Source: Antedon mediterranea
Lineage: Eukaryota; Echinodermata; Crinoidea; Comatulida; Antedonidae
Assembly (NCBI RefSeq): GCF_964355755.1
Contig: NC_092673.1
Location: 15,073,001 to 15,137,000, forward strand
DNA length: 64,000 nt
Direction: 5' to 3'
The notes beneath the pieces are model-generated. The model saw nothing but the letters and a program-made list of their open reading frames with translations, was not told where the DNA came from and searched no databases. Positions 44,237 to 55,247 of the stretch are shown here, piece after piece. Position 1 is the stretch's first letter. The number at the start of each line of letters is the position of its first letter. The position numbers were made by a program, and so were the translations under genes.

Positions 44237-45949
44237 TAAATAAAATATGGCGTTTTCATGAATAAAAATAATCACAGAAGAAAGTGCTTACGAATATGAC
44301 CTTGTGAAACGGTAATTTAAAAATGCAAATAAGGCATTGCCTGCTAATAATCTACAAATTAAAATTAAATTTGTATAAGATAAATATGCAAAATCTAAAG
44401 AATATCTCAATTTTAGTTACCATAGTAACTGTTGCTATGCATAACTAAGGGAAATTAAATAATTATCAGATAATTATTAATTAATAATTAATACTGAATC
44501 CAAACACACCGTTAAAAAAATATAGAATTTAAAACCAATATTTAATAATAAAGTGTGATATTTTACATGCTGACCTTAAATGAAATGAAATTTCAAATCA
44601 GGGCTTCTATATTTGTTATGTAGCATTAACATACCTGAGTATATCATTGACTTTTGATTGGTTCTATTTTGGGGAGGGAAAAGTGGTGGATCCAGGACTT
44701 TTAAATAGTTAGGAGGTTGAAGGCGAGGGTCTAAAAACTTAACTTTATGTTCTATCTTTTGCATTGCAATTGTTAACTTGGGGTGGGTGGGGCTTGGAGA
44801 AAGGGGGAGGGGGTGGGATGGAGGAGTTTGAATCTGTCTATTCATTGGGGCGATAGTAGCGGCAGTGTGGGTGGTGCTTGAATGCATGCATTTGACACTC
44901 TATAGTGGATGATCGACCAAAGTGTTGCAGTTTATCTTTTTGTGGTTATAGTCGGGGTGGGGGGGGGGGGATGGTAGTCGAAAATGGTGGTTGATGGGCA
45001 TGTGGGATCTGCTTAGGTTAGCAAATAAAACAAGTAAACAAATGAAAGAGGAGCTTCAAAATAAGAGAGGAGTAATCTGTTGCAAAGATTAAAATTCACA
45101 ACGATCTGATAATTTATTCAAATTTCCAGAGGATATAACCTATAAAATGACATTAAAACTGGGAATTACAGAATCTATAATAATTTCTCACAACACAACT
45201 AGAACTATATAAAACATTAAGAATTTTTCTGACCAATGAGTTTCAAATCAAATAATCAAAGAAAATAAAATGTTTTTACTAATATACCATGTTTTTTTTA
45301 ATATAAAAATGCCTATGTTTCTCGCAACACTGCTTGCAGATTTTAAATTTATCCCAGTATTTTATTTTAGAAATCAATTATTAAACATTGGAACTACCTA
45401 TTTGTAATAAATCAGCTAAAAAAATACACCACTTTGGGCGTTATGGTGAAGTAAAGTTTAGTTGCATTGAACAATTAAAAAAAAGTGAAAAACACCCCTT
45501 TTTAAATAAATGGTATCTCCCAAAGTATGAAATAAAAAAAAAATAAAAAATTTGAAACAGGTGCACAATGCATTGTTATTATGCATACACTAATTATTTT
45601 TTATAATTAAATGAACAAAACAAAAATATCGTTCATCAAAGTAGTACCAATATCCATTTTAAAAAACCTTAAAAAAGGACAAAATTTGTCAAAAACACAA
45701 ATTTGGCCGTTGCCATGGAAATATACGTGTGAAATAAAAAATACTTCATATTTGATTTCTCTCAACACATATATAGCCATGTGCAAAATTTGAAAGAAAT
45801 CCATTTTTTTGAGTCTGCCACTCTTTTTGATATTTCTTTGATTCTTACAGACAATGGCTCTTAATACCTGTAAGTGTACAAAAATGATTGGCATAGAGGG
45901 CGACATTTTCTACTACAAAGCACAGCCATTGGATACAAGTTTTAAACTA

Positions 45950-46235
45950 GGCCTACTAGGCCTATTGTTTATGCAACAAGATAATATTTTAAAATATTGG
46001 GGTAAAGTTTGATTCTTATTTATTTCAAAATATTAAACTAGGTAACCTAATGCGTCTATGATATTCACTTAAACAGAAGTATTGACTTGTTTTTGTAAAT
46101 ACAGGTGGTATTGGATTTATGTAATATGACAGGCCTAGCTAGGCTAGGCCTAGGCCTAGCCTAGCCTACATTCGTCATTAGGCTTTAGATAACCTTTGTA
46201 GGCCTAGGCTAGACTAGCCTAGGGCCTAGGCCTAA
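45950..46235. repeat. GGCCTAGGCCTA-type low-complexity cluster
   Basis: Runs of aggcctag/ctaggcctaggcc at 45948-45966, 46130-46166 and 46198-46235. The same motif is scattered at 1804-1820, 7711-7735, 24584-24596, 48054-48066 and 53040-53075. Its role is not known to me. Confidence 0.7.
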
Positions 46236-46249
46236 ATATCTGTGAAACT

Positions 46250-47092
46250 GGCATGATTTCAAAATCTTCAATTAATGATATACTATATATAATAATTATT
46301 ATATAAGGTAACAGTTATTGTTTAATTACACTATTATAATATTTGTAACAATTTATATCTTTCTGATTTAAATTGTAGGTTATTAATATTGTTTATTTTA
46401 TTGCAAATGAAATCCCAACAAGCATCTTTTCAAGCTTCAAGTTTGAAACTAAAATCTTTAGTACAGTTGTAAGTAACACACTTCAGACCTATTTAATATT
46501 TTGAAAATACTGTATCAATCATGAAATTCTTATTAATATACAAAAATAGGCACATGAGCCAAACCAGAAGCATTTACCGTTTATTTATTTATAAAAGTTT
46601 AGGGAATAAGTAATTCGGTCTTTCGTACCCTATTTAGAATACGGTAATGGAGTATTGTAGCAGTCAAACGATGTCCAAAGCTGGAAGTATCCTAAGCTGG
46701 AAGTAAATAAACTATACGGAGTGTAGAAACCACACAATATCCACACGAAGCGCGTAGTACGGTACAATAATTGAAACACGATAACATACAGTAACACGTA
46801 GTAAAATATGTAAAGTTAAAACGCTAAATATCAAAATGTAATAGTGCTAATAATTAGGACAACTAATTATTATCGTTAAACTCGTAAAGATATTTTGCTC
46901 ATAAATTGTCGTTGTCTTCTCGTTGAAAACTTGACGCCGAGAGAGAGATCGCTCGTTGCGCGTTCGCTATATTTACAACAACAGCAATTTGCATAACTTC
47001 TACGCGTTGAGCGCACACACGCAAATATATATGTGCATCACATTTGTAAACAAACAGTATCCATAGAGGAGGTATAAATTGTCATTTCAGAA
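46250..47092. other. Upstream of the decayed gene, no clear exon
   Basis: AT-rich until about 46900, then a more GC-rich stretch (agagagagatcgctcgttgc, 'tacgcgttgagcgcacacac') directly before the ATG at 47093. This could be the old promoter or 5' UTR. An AG...GT-bounded open block at 46380-46470 has no recognisable residue pattern. Confidence 0.35.
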
Positions 47093-47606
47093 AATGGGCG
47101 AGCCTTGTGTTATCTGTAAAGAAACATTATCTGAAACTGTTGTCACTGTAGGGGAGAAAGGGCGAAAGACACTAGTCATTTCAAGTAAAGAACGAGGAGA
47201 TGGATTGCATAATTGCAAAGGACACCATTCTCTGTCCATGCTTCATGCCGAAAAAATTATACAAGTAAGAATTCCATCGCAACTAAAAAAAGAAAGTCTG
47301 TTTGTCTGGAAGAAAGTGAGGAAGTGCCCCAGTTGCGTTCAAATAATTCCTAATTACTTAACATAAAAGATGAATGTCTGTTCTGTACAGAGCGTATTTA
47401 TGATAGCAAGATTGCATGTCATAGAAGAAAGGAGGTGAGCAATGTTGAAACTTTAACTTTCCAAGAAAGAGTATTACATCAGGCAAGAGAAAGAGGTGAT
47501 GAATGGGGAGACCGTGTAGTAGAACGTATACAACTTTCGTATGATCTTGTTGCAGCAGTGAAGCAGAGGCAAAGTACCATAGAATGTGTGCACAAATGTT
47601 CCTTAA

Positions 47607-48761
47607 AGTGGAGGTGTACTCAGGGCTTTTCCTTCTGTTATTTACTTCAGTATTTTAATATTAGTAGGTACAAATATAAAAAATCATATCAAAATAAGCA
47701 GTTTCTGAGAAATCAGAAAAATAAAAAAATGTTCAAAAATATCGAAAACTCGCTGTATATTTTTTTTCAGAAGTTAGGTAATGACCTTAGTTGTAGGTCA
47801 CGTTACCGTGTTATGTTATGTCACGTCTCCTCATCTCTCGGATTGCTCGAGCTGACGAGACGCGCTAACAACACGTGTATCATTTTCGTCTCCCTGCTCA
47901 TAATAATAGATGTCCTATCGAACGAACACAATTTATTATTGTCTTGCCTTTTGTTATTACATTTTGCGTCTACTCTGGTATATAAGTGCCATAACAAGTC
48001 ACATAGATATCAATCAAGTGAGGTTAATTTCCATTCGTCGCTCTGTTGCTGGGGCCTAGCCTAGGCCCAGTCTGATTTCGCCGTTTGTGATGATTGTATG
48101 GGCCTGGTTCTGGTTCAAACGCATAACCATGTGTTTCTGGTCTAGGCCTACGATTAAACCATGGAGGTAAGTTATACCTCCATGATTAAACATTGCAGTT
48201 TGATCCGTCTATATTTTCAAATAACCACGCAAAACAATCTTAATCTTAGACATTATTCGTATGTATTTTATATCCTAGTTTGTCGAGGAGATCGATCGAG
48301 TCGAGCGCGAATCGCAAAAGAGTAAAAAAGCCGAAAGGCCGCGCATGCGCAAATTGATTGACTCCCTAGAAAGTAAAAATTACCAACTTTGCTAAGTGGG
48401 TAGTTTTTTTTAATTACGTTAATTACGCAAAAATGAATTGGTCAAGCCCTTAAAAACACATCGGGAATGAAAAATTCGGCTTCCGAAGAATCTGAAAACA
48501 TATATGTATAATATTTCTGGAACTTACATATATTTTTAAAGAATTTTTGAAAACGCATCGTTTTTTTTCAATGTACAGGCAAATGAAGAGGGAAAAAGGT
48601 TTGTAATTTGAACTATCCCCCCAGATGGCATTTTTTAATGTTTTTCAGAATAACTATGCAGCATACAACAAATTAAAAAAATACCTTAATTTAGATGAAA
48701 GTAATGTTTATTATGAACTGAATAAAATAAAAATTTGAAATTTTTTGAGAGCACCTCCACT
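47607..48761. mobile_element. TTAA-targeting element inserted in the decayed gene
   Basis: Ends AGTGGAGGTG and CACCTCCACT, flanked by TTAA on both sides (47603-47606, 48762-48765). Across the insertion the gene reads on in one frame: YHRMCAQMF on the left joins LKNTEKSEENI on the right through a single TTAA. TTAA duplication is typical of piggyBac and Kolobok. There is no transposase frame, so the superfamily is open. A stray 209-codon open stretch crosses the junction and is not a gene. Confidence 0.8.
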
Positions 48762-49240
48762 TTAAGAATACTGAAAAGTCAGAAGAAAATATTAATATCA
48801 AAGACAAAGCATTCACTATGTTGTGCAAGTTTTTCAATGATAATGATGATCGTAAATATTCACTACAGGAGCTTTCAGACCACATGAACAAATATCTGAA
48901 TGGAAATGAAGGGTACTCTTTGAAGCATCTCAAAATTAAACTCAAGAAACAGTATGGAGATGACATTGTTTTTACCAACATTACTGGAATGTCTAGTATA
49001 GTAGGCTTCCGGGACTCAGCACACAAGATCCTTCATGAAAAGTGGATCACAGATAAGGTGTTACTGTTAGATGTAAATTATACTAAAAATGATCGTATAA
49101 TTGATATGGCTGCTTCTATCATTCTAAATGAAATTAGATTATCTGTATACGACTGTAACGAATACACAACATTGGAAACAACAGATAATGGAGATAAATT
49201 GATACCCAGTTCTCTTAAGCGTTTCTTACATCATTTAATC

Positions 49241-50088
49241 TACAATCTATTATTGATAAAAATGTTGCTAATATATCAAAATGGTTTAAAACAAACAAAC
49301 TAACAATTAACGTTAAGAAAACCAAATTCATGCTATTTAGTTCCAAACATAATTTTCCAAACTTTTGTAATATTTCTTGTTTAATTAATGATAACATTGT
49401 AGATAGGGTCGATAGTTTTAAGTATTCAGGAATCACGTTTGATACATTTTATACGTGCTCAAAGATTTCCCAACGTATTGGTGTTATACGTAGATTAAGA
49501 AGTTTCATTCCAAATTTTTCTCTTAAGCTCTTATCTTAGCAAATGCCTTTGTTTTACCAATTTTTTTTATTATTGTAGTCCCGTTTGGTCCAACTGTTCA
49601 TCAGCGCACCTTAACTCACACCAAATATTGTTAAATAGACTTGCCAGAATTATCTTATATGCTGATATTAGAACACCTGTTGATTATCTCATGACATCAC
49701 TTAATTGGAAACATATAAATCAACGATGGGACCATAATATTCTTATAATGACCTCAAATCGAAAAACACTTTAGTTTTAACAAAATGGCATAATGATTCT
49801 GGTAAAAGAACATTTCAATACCGCTCAGTCAAAATGGAATAATCTTTCACCAGATATTCGCAGCTCTATAAATTCATTAACTTTGCAATCGTTTAAAAAT
49901 TTGATCTAACTGGTTTTTTTCTCCTGCTTCTTGTGATATTGTAAGTAGTCTTTAAAAACGTTTTCATAATTTTCCATTTTTATTGTTTATATTTGTAATT
50001 TGTAAGTGTTAACTGGACTTCAAGGAAGAACAATGTACAAATATTGAATGAATATCCAGAATAAAGAAAGATTTCTATCTATCTATCT
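49241..50088 (+). mobile_element. 5'-truncated non-LTR retrotransposon (RT C-terminus)
   Basis: After the FLHHLI segment of the host gene the sequence changes to a reverse-transcriptase C-terminal pattern: NVANISKWFKTNKLTINVKK, KFMLFSSKHN, RVDSFKYSGITFD, ISQRIGVIRRLRSFIP, and later FFYYCSPVWSNCSSAHLN and NRLARIIL. It then has a 3' UTR and an (ATCT)n tail ending about 50088. Frameshifts and stops make it dead. The style fits Jockey/CR1-like LINEs. The host gene resumes immediately after the tail. Confidence 0.8.
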
Positions 50089-50296
50089 ATAATAGATGGC
50101 AGGAGCCAAAATAGCACAGTTTATGATAGAAGATACATCCATTGGACATGCAATAATTTCTGCAAGCAGACCTAGGTTGTTTTTCTCATCACTTTTGCTT
50201 GGAATAGCTGTGTATACATCGCAAATATGCATCACATGAATTGATTGATATATTGAGCAGTATGAGTTTTGCTGATACAGTGATAGTTACAAAGAG

Positions 50297-50820
50297 GTAC
50301 AAGGTTTCGAGAATGCTCTGATATCAAGAGGTGAACAAACATATAACTAACCTGAATGGTTTCACACAGTTTATATTTGACAATGCTGACTTCAATGTAG
50401 CAACATTCACTGGTCGCAACACGTTCCATAGTATGGGTGGACTAGCATGTGTGACTCCTCCTGGGAGTGTAGATGATTCGCCAATACGAAGGAGGAAGGA
50501 GGAAACTTCTCCGATCAAACAATGAACAGTCGTTGATGCGGTTACTGAAAACATCTGGAGGTATGACACATGGACGGAGTATTACCGACAGTACATTAAC
50601 AAAGTGGGTTCATGCACTACCTGGCTGTGTAGGTACAACGTTTCGAGAATGCTCTGATATCAAGAGGTGAACAAACATATAACTTGAATGGTTTCACAAA
50701 GTTTATATTTGACAATGCTGACTTCAATGTAGCAACAGTCACTGTTAACAACACGTTCCATAGTATGGGTGAACTAGCATGTGTGACTCTTCCTGGGAGT
50801 GTAGATGATTCGCCAATACC
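50297..50820 (+). repeat. Shuffled duplication inside the decayed gene
   Basis: 50297-50483 is repeated at 50633-50820 with few changes. Between the copies, 50501-50603 is a copy of 51992-52095 (aggaaacttctccgatcaaac ... gacagtacattaacaaa), followed by 28 bases (tgggttcatgcactacctgg...) that the 3' copy lacks. The first junction lies at the shared ttcgccaat (50478, 51966). Confidence 0.85.
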
Positions 50821-51170
50821 ACGTACGGTGAAATTACCATCAACAGAAATAGTTGGAGCCTTTGGACACATCCCAATAAAAACGTATACAAAACCTGCTG
50901 TTTCCGGTTGAAAAACTGTTGTTGTAGATCCCATCAAGAGCCACAACAAAAATCGCCAGGCTCTGTGTTTAGCAGTTGTACTTGACTACCTCTGGGTTGC
51001 TGGTTTTACTATTGAACTTGCCCCGTGTCCGTCATGGAATGGGTTCATGCAAGTGGCTATGCGAGGTGGCATATATGAGACATCGAGGATAGAGACTCTA
51101 CCGTTCATTAATTTGAACCCTTCAAATCCATGCACAAGGACTATGTGAAAAGCATGGACTGAATGTATGC

Positions 51171-51332
51171 CGGTTACGTTTGACCAACCGTTGTATATCA
51201 AAGCAGCTGAGATTGTTTCTTCTTCGGTTACGTTTGACCAACCGTTGTATATCAAAGCAGCTGAGATTGTTTCTTCTTCGGTTACGTTTGACCAACCGTT
51301 GTATATCAAAGCAGCTGAGATTGTTCCTTCTT
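51171..51332 (+). repeat. In-frame triplication of 54 bp
   Basis: Three copies of cggttacgtttgaccaaccg + ttgtatatcaaagcagctga + gattgtttcttctt, encoding VTFDQPLYIKAAEIVSSS three times. The third unit has one change (tt-C-cttctt). Single-copy in related family members as I recall them. Confidence 0.95.
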
Positions 51333-52632
51333 CGGAAGATTTAACAGTAATAGTGCGTCTCGGGGATTCCACCTCCTTATGTCTTATCTGGGTAGCATAG
51401 GTAATATCATGTCAAGAAGTGGTCTAGCTGAGCTTTGGGAGACGGTATACGCAAAAGGAACTGTTGTACATAATGTTAACTGGACATGCTTTTTCTCGAG
51501 CTGTACGTGGTCACATCCTTACTTCAGCTGCCCTTATGTCTGTCTTGCTGGCTACACCAGGCACATTGGATAACATTGACAACGATTCCATATAACAAAT
51601 TTGCAGAAGCTGCCTTGATCGAGAAAATGATTTCACTGAGTTAGCCAAAGATGAATGTGTAAATAGATTACAAAATGTAATTTTGCAACTACTTGATCAG
51701 ACTAAAAATCAAAGTAGAACTGGAAAGCTGTGGGTTCAATACATCAGACAGGTGACCATCATACAACACTTCATTCGAGTTGAAAGAACAGGGCACTGGG
51801 AACTCCATCTTGGTTGTATAAAGGAAATGATTCCATATTTTCATGCCGCAGGACATCTTTCCTACGCCAAATCAGGAAGGTTGTACTTGCAGCAGATGGA
51901 AGGCTTAAAGGACACAATGGCCACACACGAGTACAACCTATTTACCGAAAAGGGATATTTCACCATTCGCCAATCAGATTCATTCTGGGTAGGAAACTTC
52001 TCCGATCAAACAATTGAACAGTCGTTGATGCGGTTACTGAAAACATCTGGAGGTATGACACATGGACGGGGTATTACCGACAGTACATTAACAAAAATCC
52101 TGTAACTGTCTACAACATTAATGAAATTCAAAATACTATAGGCGACACTAAGAATCACTTGATGTTTGTACATGCTGTATTAAACGGGATGCGACACGGT
52201 TTCTGTAATCTATCGACAAGGAAAGCGTAGCATTTAACATGATTCATAAAAGACAAGAATATGATTTGGTGGACACGTTCACAACTACAAGTAGTCATGA
52301 CGAGGTGAGAAAAGCTGGAGAAATGTTCATACTTAAACTATATGGAGCAGCCCAACAATTTAAATCACTTGATGAATACCGACACATTGCATATAAACGG
52401 GCAATCAGTCGTAGTTCTATAAGTTCAGAATTTCAGTTGGCAAGTCTACCTCCAACTAGTGCGGCAGCAAAGCAACATTCATACCGCACTTATTTAACAG
52501 TTCAGGATTGGATGGATCGAAACAGAACGTCCTGTTGCTCCTGATACTTTACTCAATATGGTATCATGTGGGTGCAAAGAGGATGGCTGTATAAGTTTGA
52601 CATGTACACTTCTATGTGTATTAAATGTTTAA

Positions 52633-53258
52633 AGCCCCATTCCCTACGTTTTTTAGATCTAATTTAAGATCACAAACTATATTTAATGTAAAAATAATAC
52701 TATATGGTCCTATTGCGATATCTTTTTTCGTCTTTAAATGGTTAAAAATGTGAAAAATAAATCGATTCTAATAATTATAGCGGCCCGCTATAAATCCCAA
52801 AATGCATTGCGCGCGGATTGATATTTTTGTTTTTCACCTGTAATTCGCCCACTTTTCGATCGATCGTGAAGCCAAAACAAATGGAAGACTCCTAACTTTT
52901 CAGCGAAAATACCGGGTTTTCCCCAATTTGTATCAACGGAGTCTGGCAAAAATAGAAAGACAATTAATGCAGCAACTATGCAACGTCAGGCTAGGTATAT
53001 AGCTAGCGTACGATGTTCGTACGTTATCGATGTTTACCAGCTAGGCCTACAAAACTAAGCCTAGCTAGGCTAGGCCCAAGACCGTCCACGAGAGGTCGAT
53101 CGCCGCGAGCTACTTAGGTAGTACATTGTTTCTCACTTTTTATCATAATTTACCATAAAACGTACATTTAAGACAAGGAATGACATGGTTTAATGTTTTT
53201 AAAGTGATATATATGTATTATTTTCCAAAAAACGTCCAAAATTGCAGGGAAGGGGTCT
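52633..53258. mobile_element. Second TTAA-flanked element in the decayed gene
   Basis: Ends AGCCCCATTCCCTACG and the complement of AGACCCCTTCCCTGCA, with TTAA on both sides (52629-52632, 53259-53262). It separates the CXC-like segment from an acidic tail (VELEDGTSDDELL) ending at 53362. A related partial copy with the same right end lies at 53415-53760. Confidence 0.75.
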
Positions 53259-53414
53259 TTAACTCCCAACCAATAATATTGGATGATCATGATGTGCAAG
53301 ATTAAGCAACAAACACCAATGTTGAACTTGAAGATGGAACATCAGATGATGAATTACTGTAACAGAATGCTGCTGATCAATGTTGAAGGGATTTGAACTA
53401 CTGTAAGTAGTGTT

Positions 53415-53760
53415 CATATAAATCATATATTGGCCTATGACGATAATTGTTATGTCTTTAAACAGTTAAAAATGTGAAGAATAAGTATAGGTATGTCCAG
53501 GTAGAGAACGTTTGACGAGAACTACGTAGGGTACATTCTCTTTTTATCATAAACAAGGCCATATACATGGCTGCAGTCGCGTGCTCAAATTTGAGTTGGT
53601 GTTTACCAACCGATCAACCGACCGACATAGTGAGCTGTAGCGAGTTGCGTTGCACGCGACTAATATACCATAACTTACATTTAAAACAAGGAATTACTTG
53701 GTTTAATGGTTCAAAATGCATTATTCTTACAAAACGTCAAAAATTGCAGAAAAAGGGTCT
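53415..53760. mobile_element. 5'-truncated copy of the TTAA element
   Basis: Shares 'cagttaaaaatgtgaagaat', 'aaggaatta/gac(t/a)tggtttaatg' and the right end 'aaaattgcagaaaaagggtct' with 52633-53258, followed by TTAA (53761-53764). The left end is missing. Confidence 0.65.
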
Positions 53761-54109
53761 TTAACATTAATTGTTTTGATAATCATATGTGCCGTGTAGT
53801 TATTTGCCAATTTTTTGATTAACCAACTTTGATTGACCCACTGTTATTTTTTGTACTTTGTTTGAATTGACATGTTTTCTTTTTGTAACAATTTACCTAT
53901 TCACTGTGCTATGCCCAAAACATGGTTTTAGGCAGATTTAAACTGTGTGATTTTGATTTTATCTATTCATACTCTGCCTATGCAGCTCTTTGATTTTTCA
54001 TTATAGGTGTTTGCTTAAGAGAATATCTCAATAACTTACTTCCGATCGTTTTAGGGCAAACTATTGTATTAGACTACTGTAAATAGAAACATACCGGTAT
54101 ATATTACAA

Positions 54110-54624
54110 ACAATTTGATACCAAAAGTAACGCTCTACGACAAATATTTCTTGAGATACGGTAAAAGATATATGGATACTGTAGGTCAATAAGAGGTCAA
54201 TAACCTCACTTCCGGTCATTTTGGGATAAAATATTTCATTACACTAAATAAAAATATGCATGTTCTGAAAAATTTGGGCCTAATTTCACTTCTATGACAA
54301 GCCATTACCGAGATATGATAAGACCAGGTCAAAGGTCAAACTGCCAGCGGCCATTTTTTGACAAAATTTTCTATTAGAGCAAATATGAATGTATATATTT
54401 TGAACTATTTGACACCAAAATCAATTATCTATGACAAGCGGTTACAACGTTATAGACCAATTAAAATGGTGGACATTTTGGATGCCGTCTTGGATTTCTC
54501 GGAGAGCACAAGGAGGATTTTTCGGGACTTTAGTATGATGTTCCAATCATAGTTCTGAACCTTTTCTGAAAAAAATCAGCTAGTTACCAGAAATTTCCGG
54601 GTCAAACTCTAATGCTCTTGGACT
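54110..54624 (-). repeat. Right arm of the 13.4 kb inverted repeat pair
   Basis: Reverse-complement partner of 41175-41690, ending ctaatgctcttggact. It contains at least three diverged ~145 bp units, e.g. 'cctcacttccggtcattttg' versus 'ttacttccgatcgttttagg'. The open stretch at 54358-54552 is part of the repeat. Confidence 0.75.
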
Positions 54625-54639
54625 CCAATACCAATGTAC

Positions 54640-55247
54640 AGTAAAAATTGCTATGCCTACACTTCAGCAGATTCTCATCGGATGTACATGTTTTTTCGCT
54701 GATGAAGCTCGGAAATTGTGCATGCATCATCATACCACAACATAAAATCGTTACATGCAAATGGTCAATTGATGTCATAAGCTGAAGATTTACTAAGGTT
54801 CACTTGAAGTTAGTTTAGTTTGCAGACTTTTTAAAATATAGGACAATTTGAAACGCAGGCGCGAAATCGGGATAGTTGAAATGTGCTCGTAATTTGATTG
54901 AAACAACCTAAAATTGCTCATCTCGCTCGCAAAGTATTCTTTTATTTCTCCCCCTCACCTTTCGCAATGGATGTGCTGTTTTACCAGTGTTTTTAATCAA
55001 TAACTTTGAATCAGACATTGAGTATTGATACTTTATCTTCTTCCATTCATCTATTAAAAACTAAAACTAACTGACAAACCAACAACTCAAGTATATAATC
55101 TTTCAATAAACACATTTATTAATCTCTTTGTAAATGTTTTGCAAACAAGCAAAGTAAAGGCTCATCATTTTCAGTCACTGCTTGAAATGGGTTGCTAAAA
55201 CTAATTATAGACACAGCTAACAGATGTTTTGGTAGCTGTGAGACATT
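54640..55247. other. Non-genic spacer, nothing recognised
   Basis: AT-rich sequence between the inverted-repeat arm and the next transposon. No exon or repeat family identified. Confidence 0.35.

Larger units (their letters stand above)
41745..45897. mobile_element. 4.1 kb element with about 400 bp inverted ends
   Basis: The left arm 41745-42150 pairs with 45470-45897: 'taagagccattgtctgtaa', 'aaaaaaatggatttct' and 'gccatgacaa/gttgccatgg' run inverted. Between them are diverged subrepeats around 42600-43430 and 44280-44450 ('accttgaaataggtcattta', 'taccatagcaactgtttcta', 'catgcataactaagg'), a nested pogo-like MITE, and G-rich tracts. No transposase frame survives. Superfamily unknown. Confidence 0.55.
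47093..53362 (+). pseudogene. Decayed member of a multicopy invertebrate protein family
   Basis: From recollection this resembles a large uncharacterised invertebrate family: N-terminal zinc-binding modules, a long middle region and a CXC-like C-terminus. Visible in order: CVICKE...SSKERGDGLHNC (47093-47220), CRKNYTSKNS after a frameshift (~47255), DECLFCTERIYDSK (~47370), RERGDEWGDRVVERI, YSLQELSDHMNKYL (48860), IGHAIISASRP (~50150), FDNADFNVATFTGRNTFHSM (~50380), VTFDQPLYIKAAEI (x3), HLLMSYLGSIGNIM, HAFSRAVRGH (~51490), YFHAAGHLSYAKSGRLYLQQ, LMRLLKTSGGMTHGRG, then after a deletion LASLPPTSAAAKQHSYR (~52450) and Cys-rich SCGCKEDGC (~52570). An acidic tail ends at 53362. It is broken by frameshifts, stops, an internal shuffle and three insertions. 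Function is unknown; a transposon origin is plausible. Confidence 0.75.

Noticed and set aside
46380-46470. AG/GT-bounded block as an extra exon
   Set aside because: No match in residue pattern to the downstream decayed gene and no partner exon.
47435-48064. 209-codon open frame as a separate gene
   Set aside because: It starts in the decayed family gene and continues into a TTAA-flanked insertion, so it is a chimeric chance frame.
48818-49303. 161-codon frame as an independent gene
   Set aside because: Its first part is a middle segment of the decayed family gene and its end runs into the LINE insertion.
54358-54552. 64-codon open frame
   Set aside because: It lies in the inverted repeat arm, and its counterpart at 41276-41551 is read on the opposite strand. 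It is repeat-derived.
41175-54624. A Maverick/Polinton with long inverted ends
   Set aside because: No polymerase B, packaging ATPase or capsid-like frame was seen between the arms, and no 6 bp target duplication.
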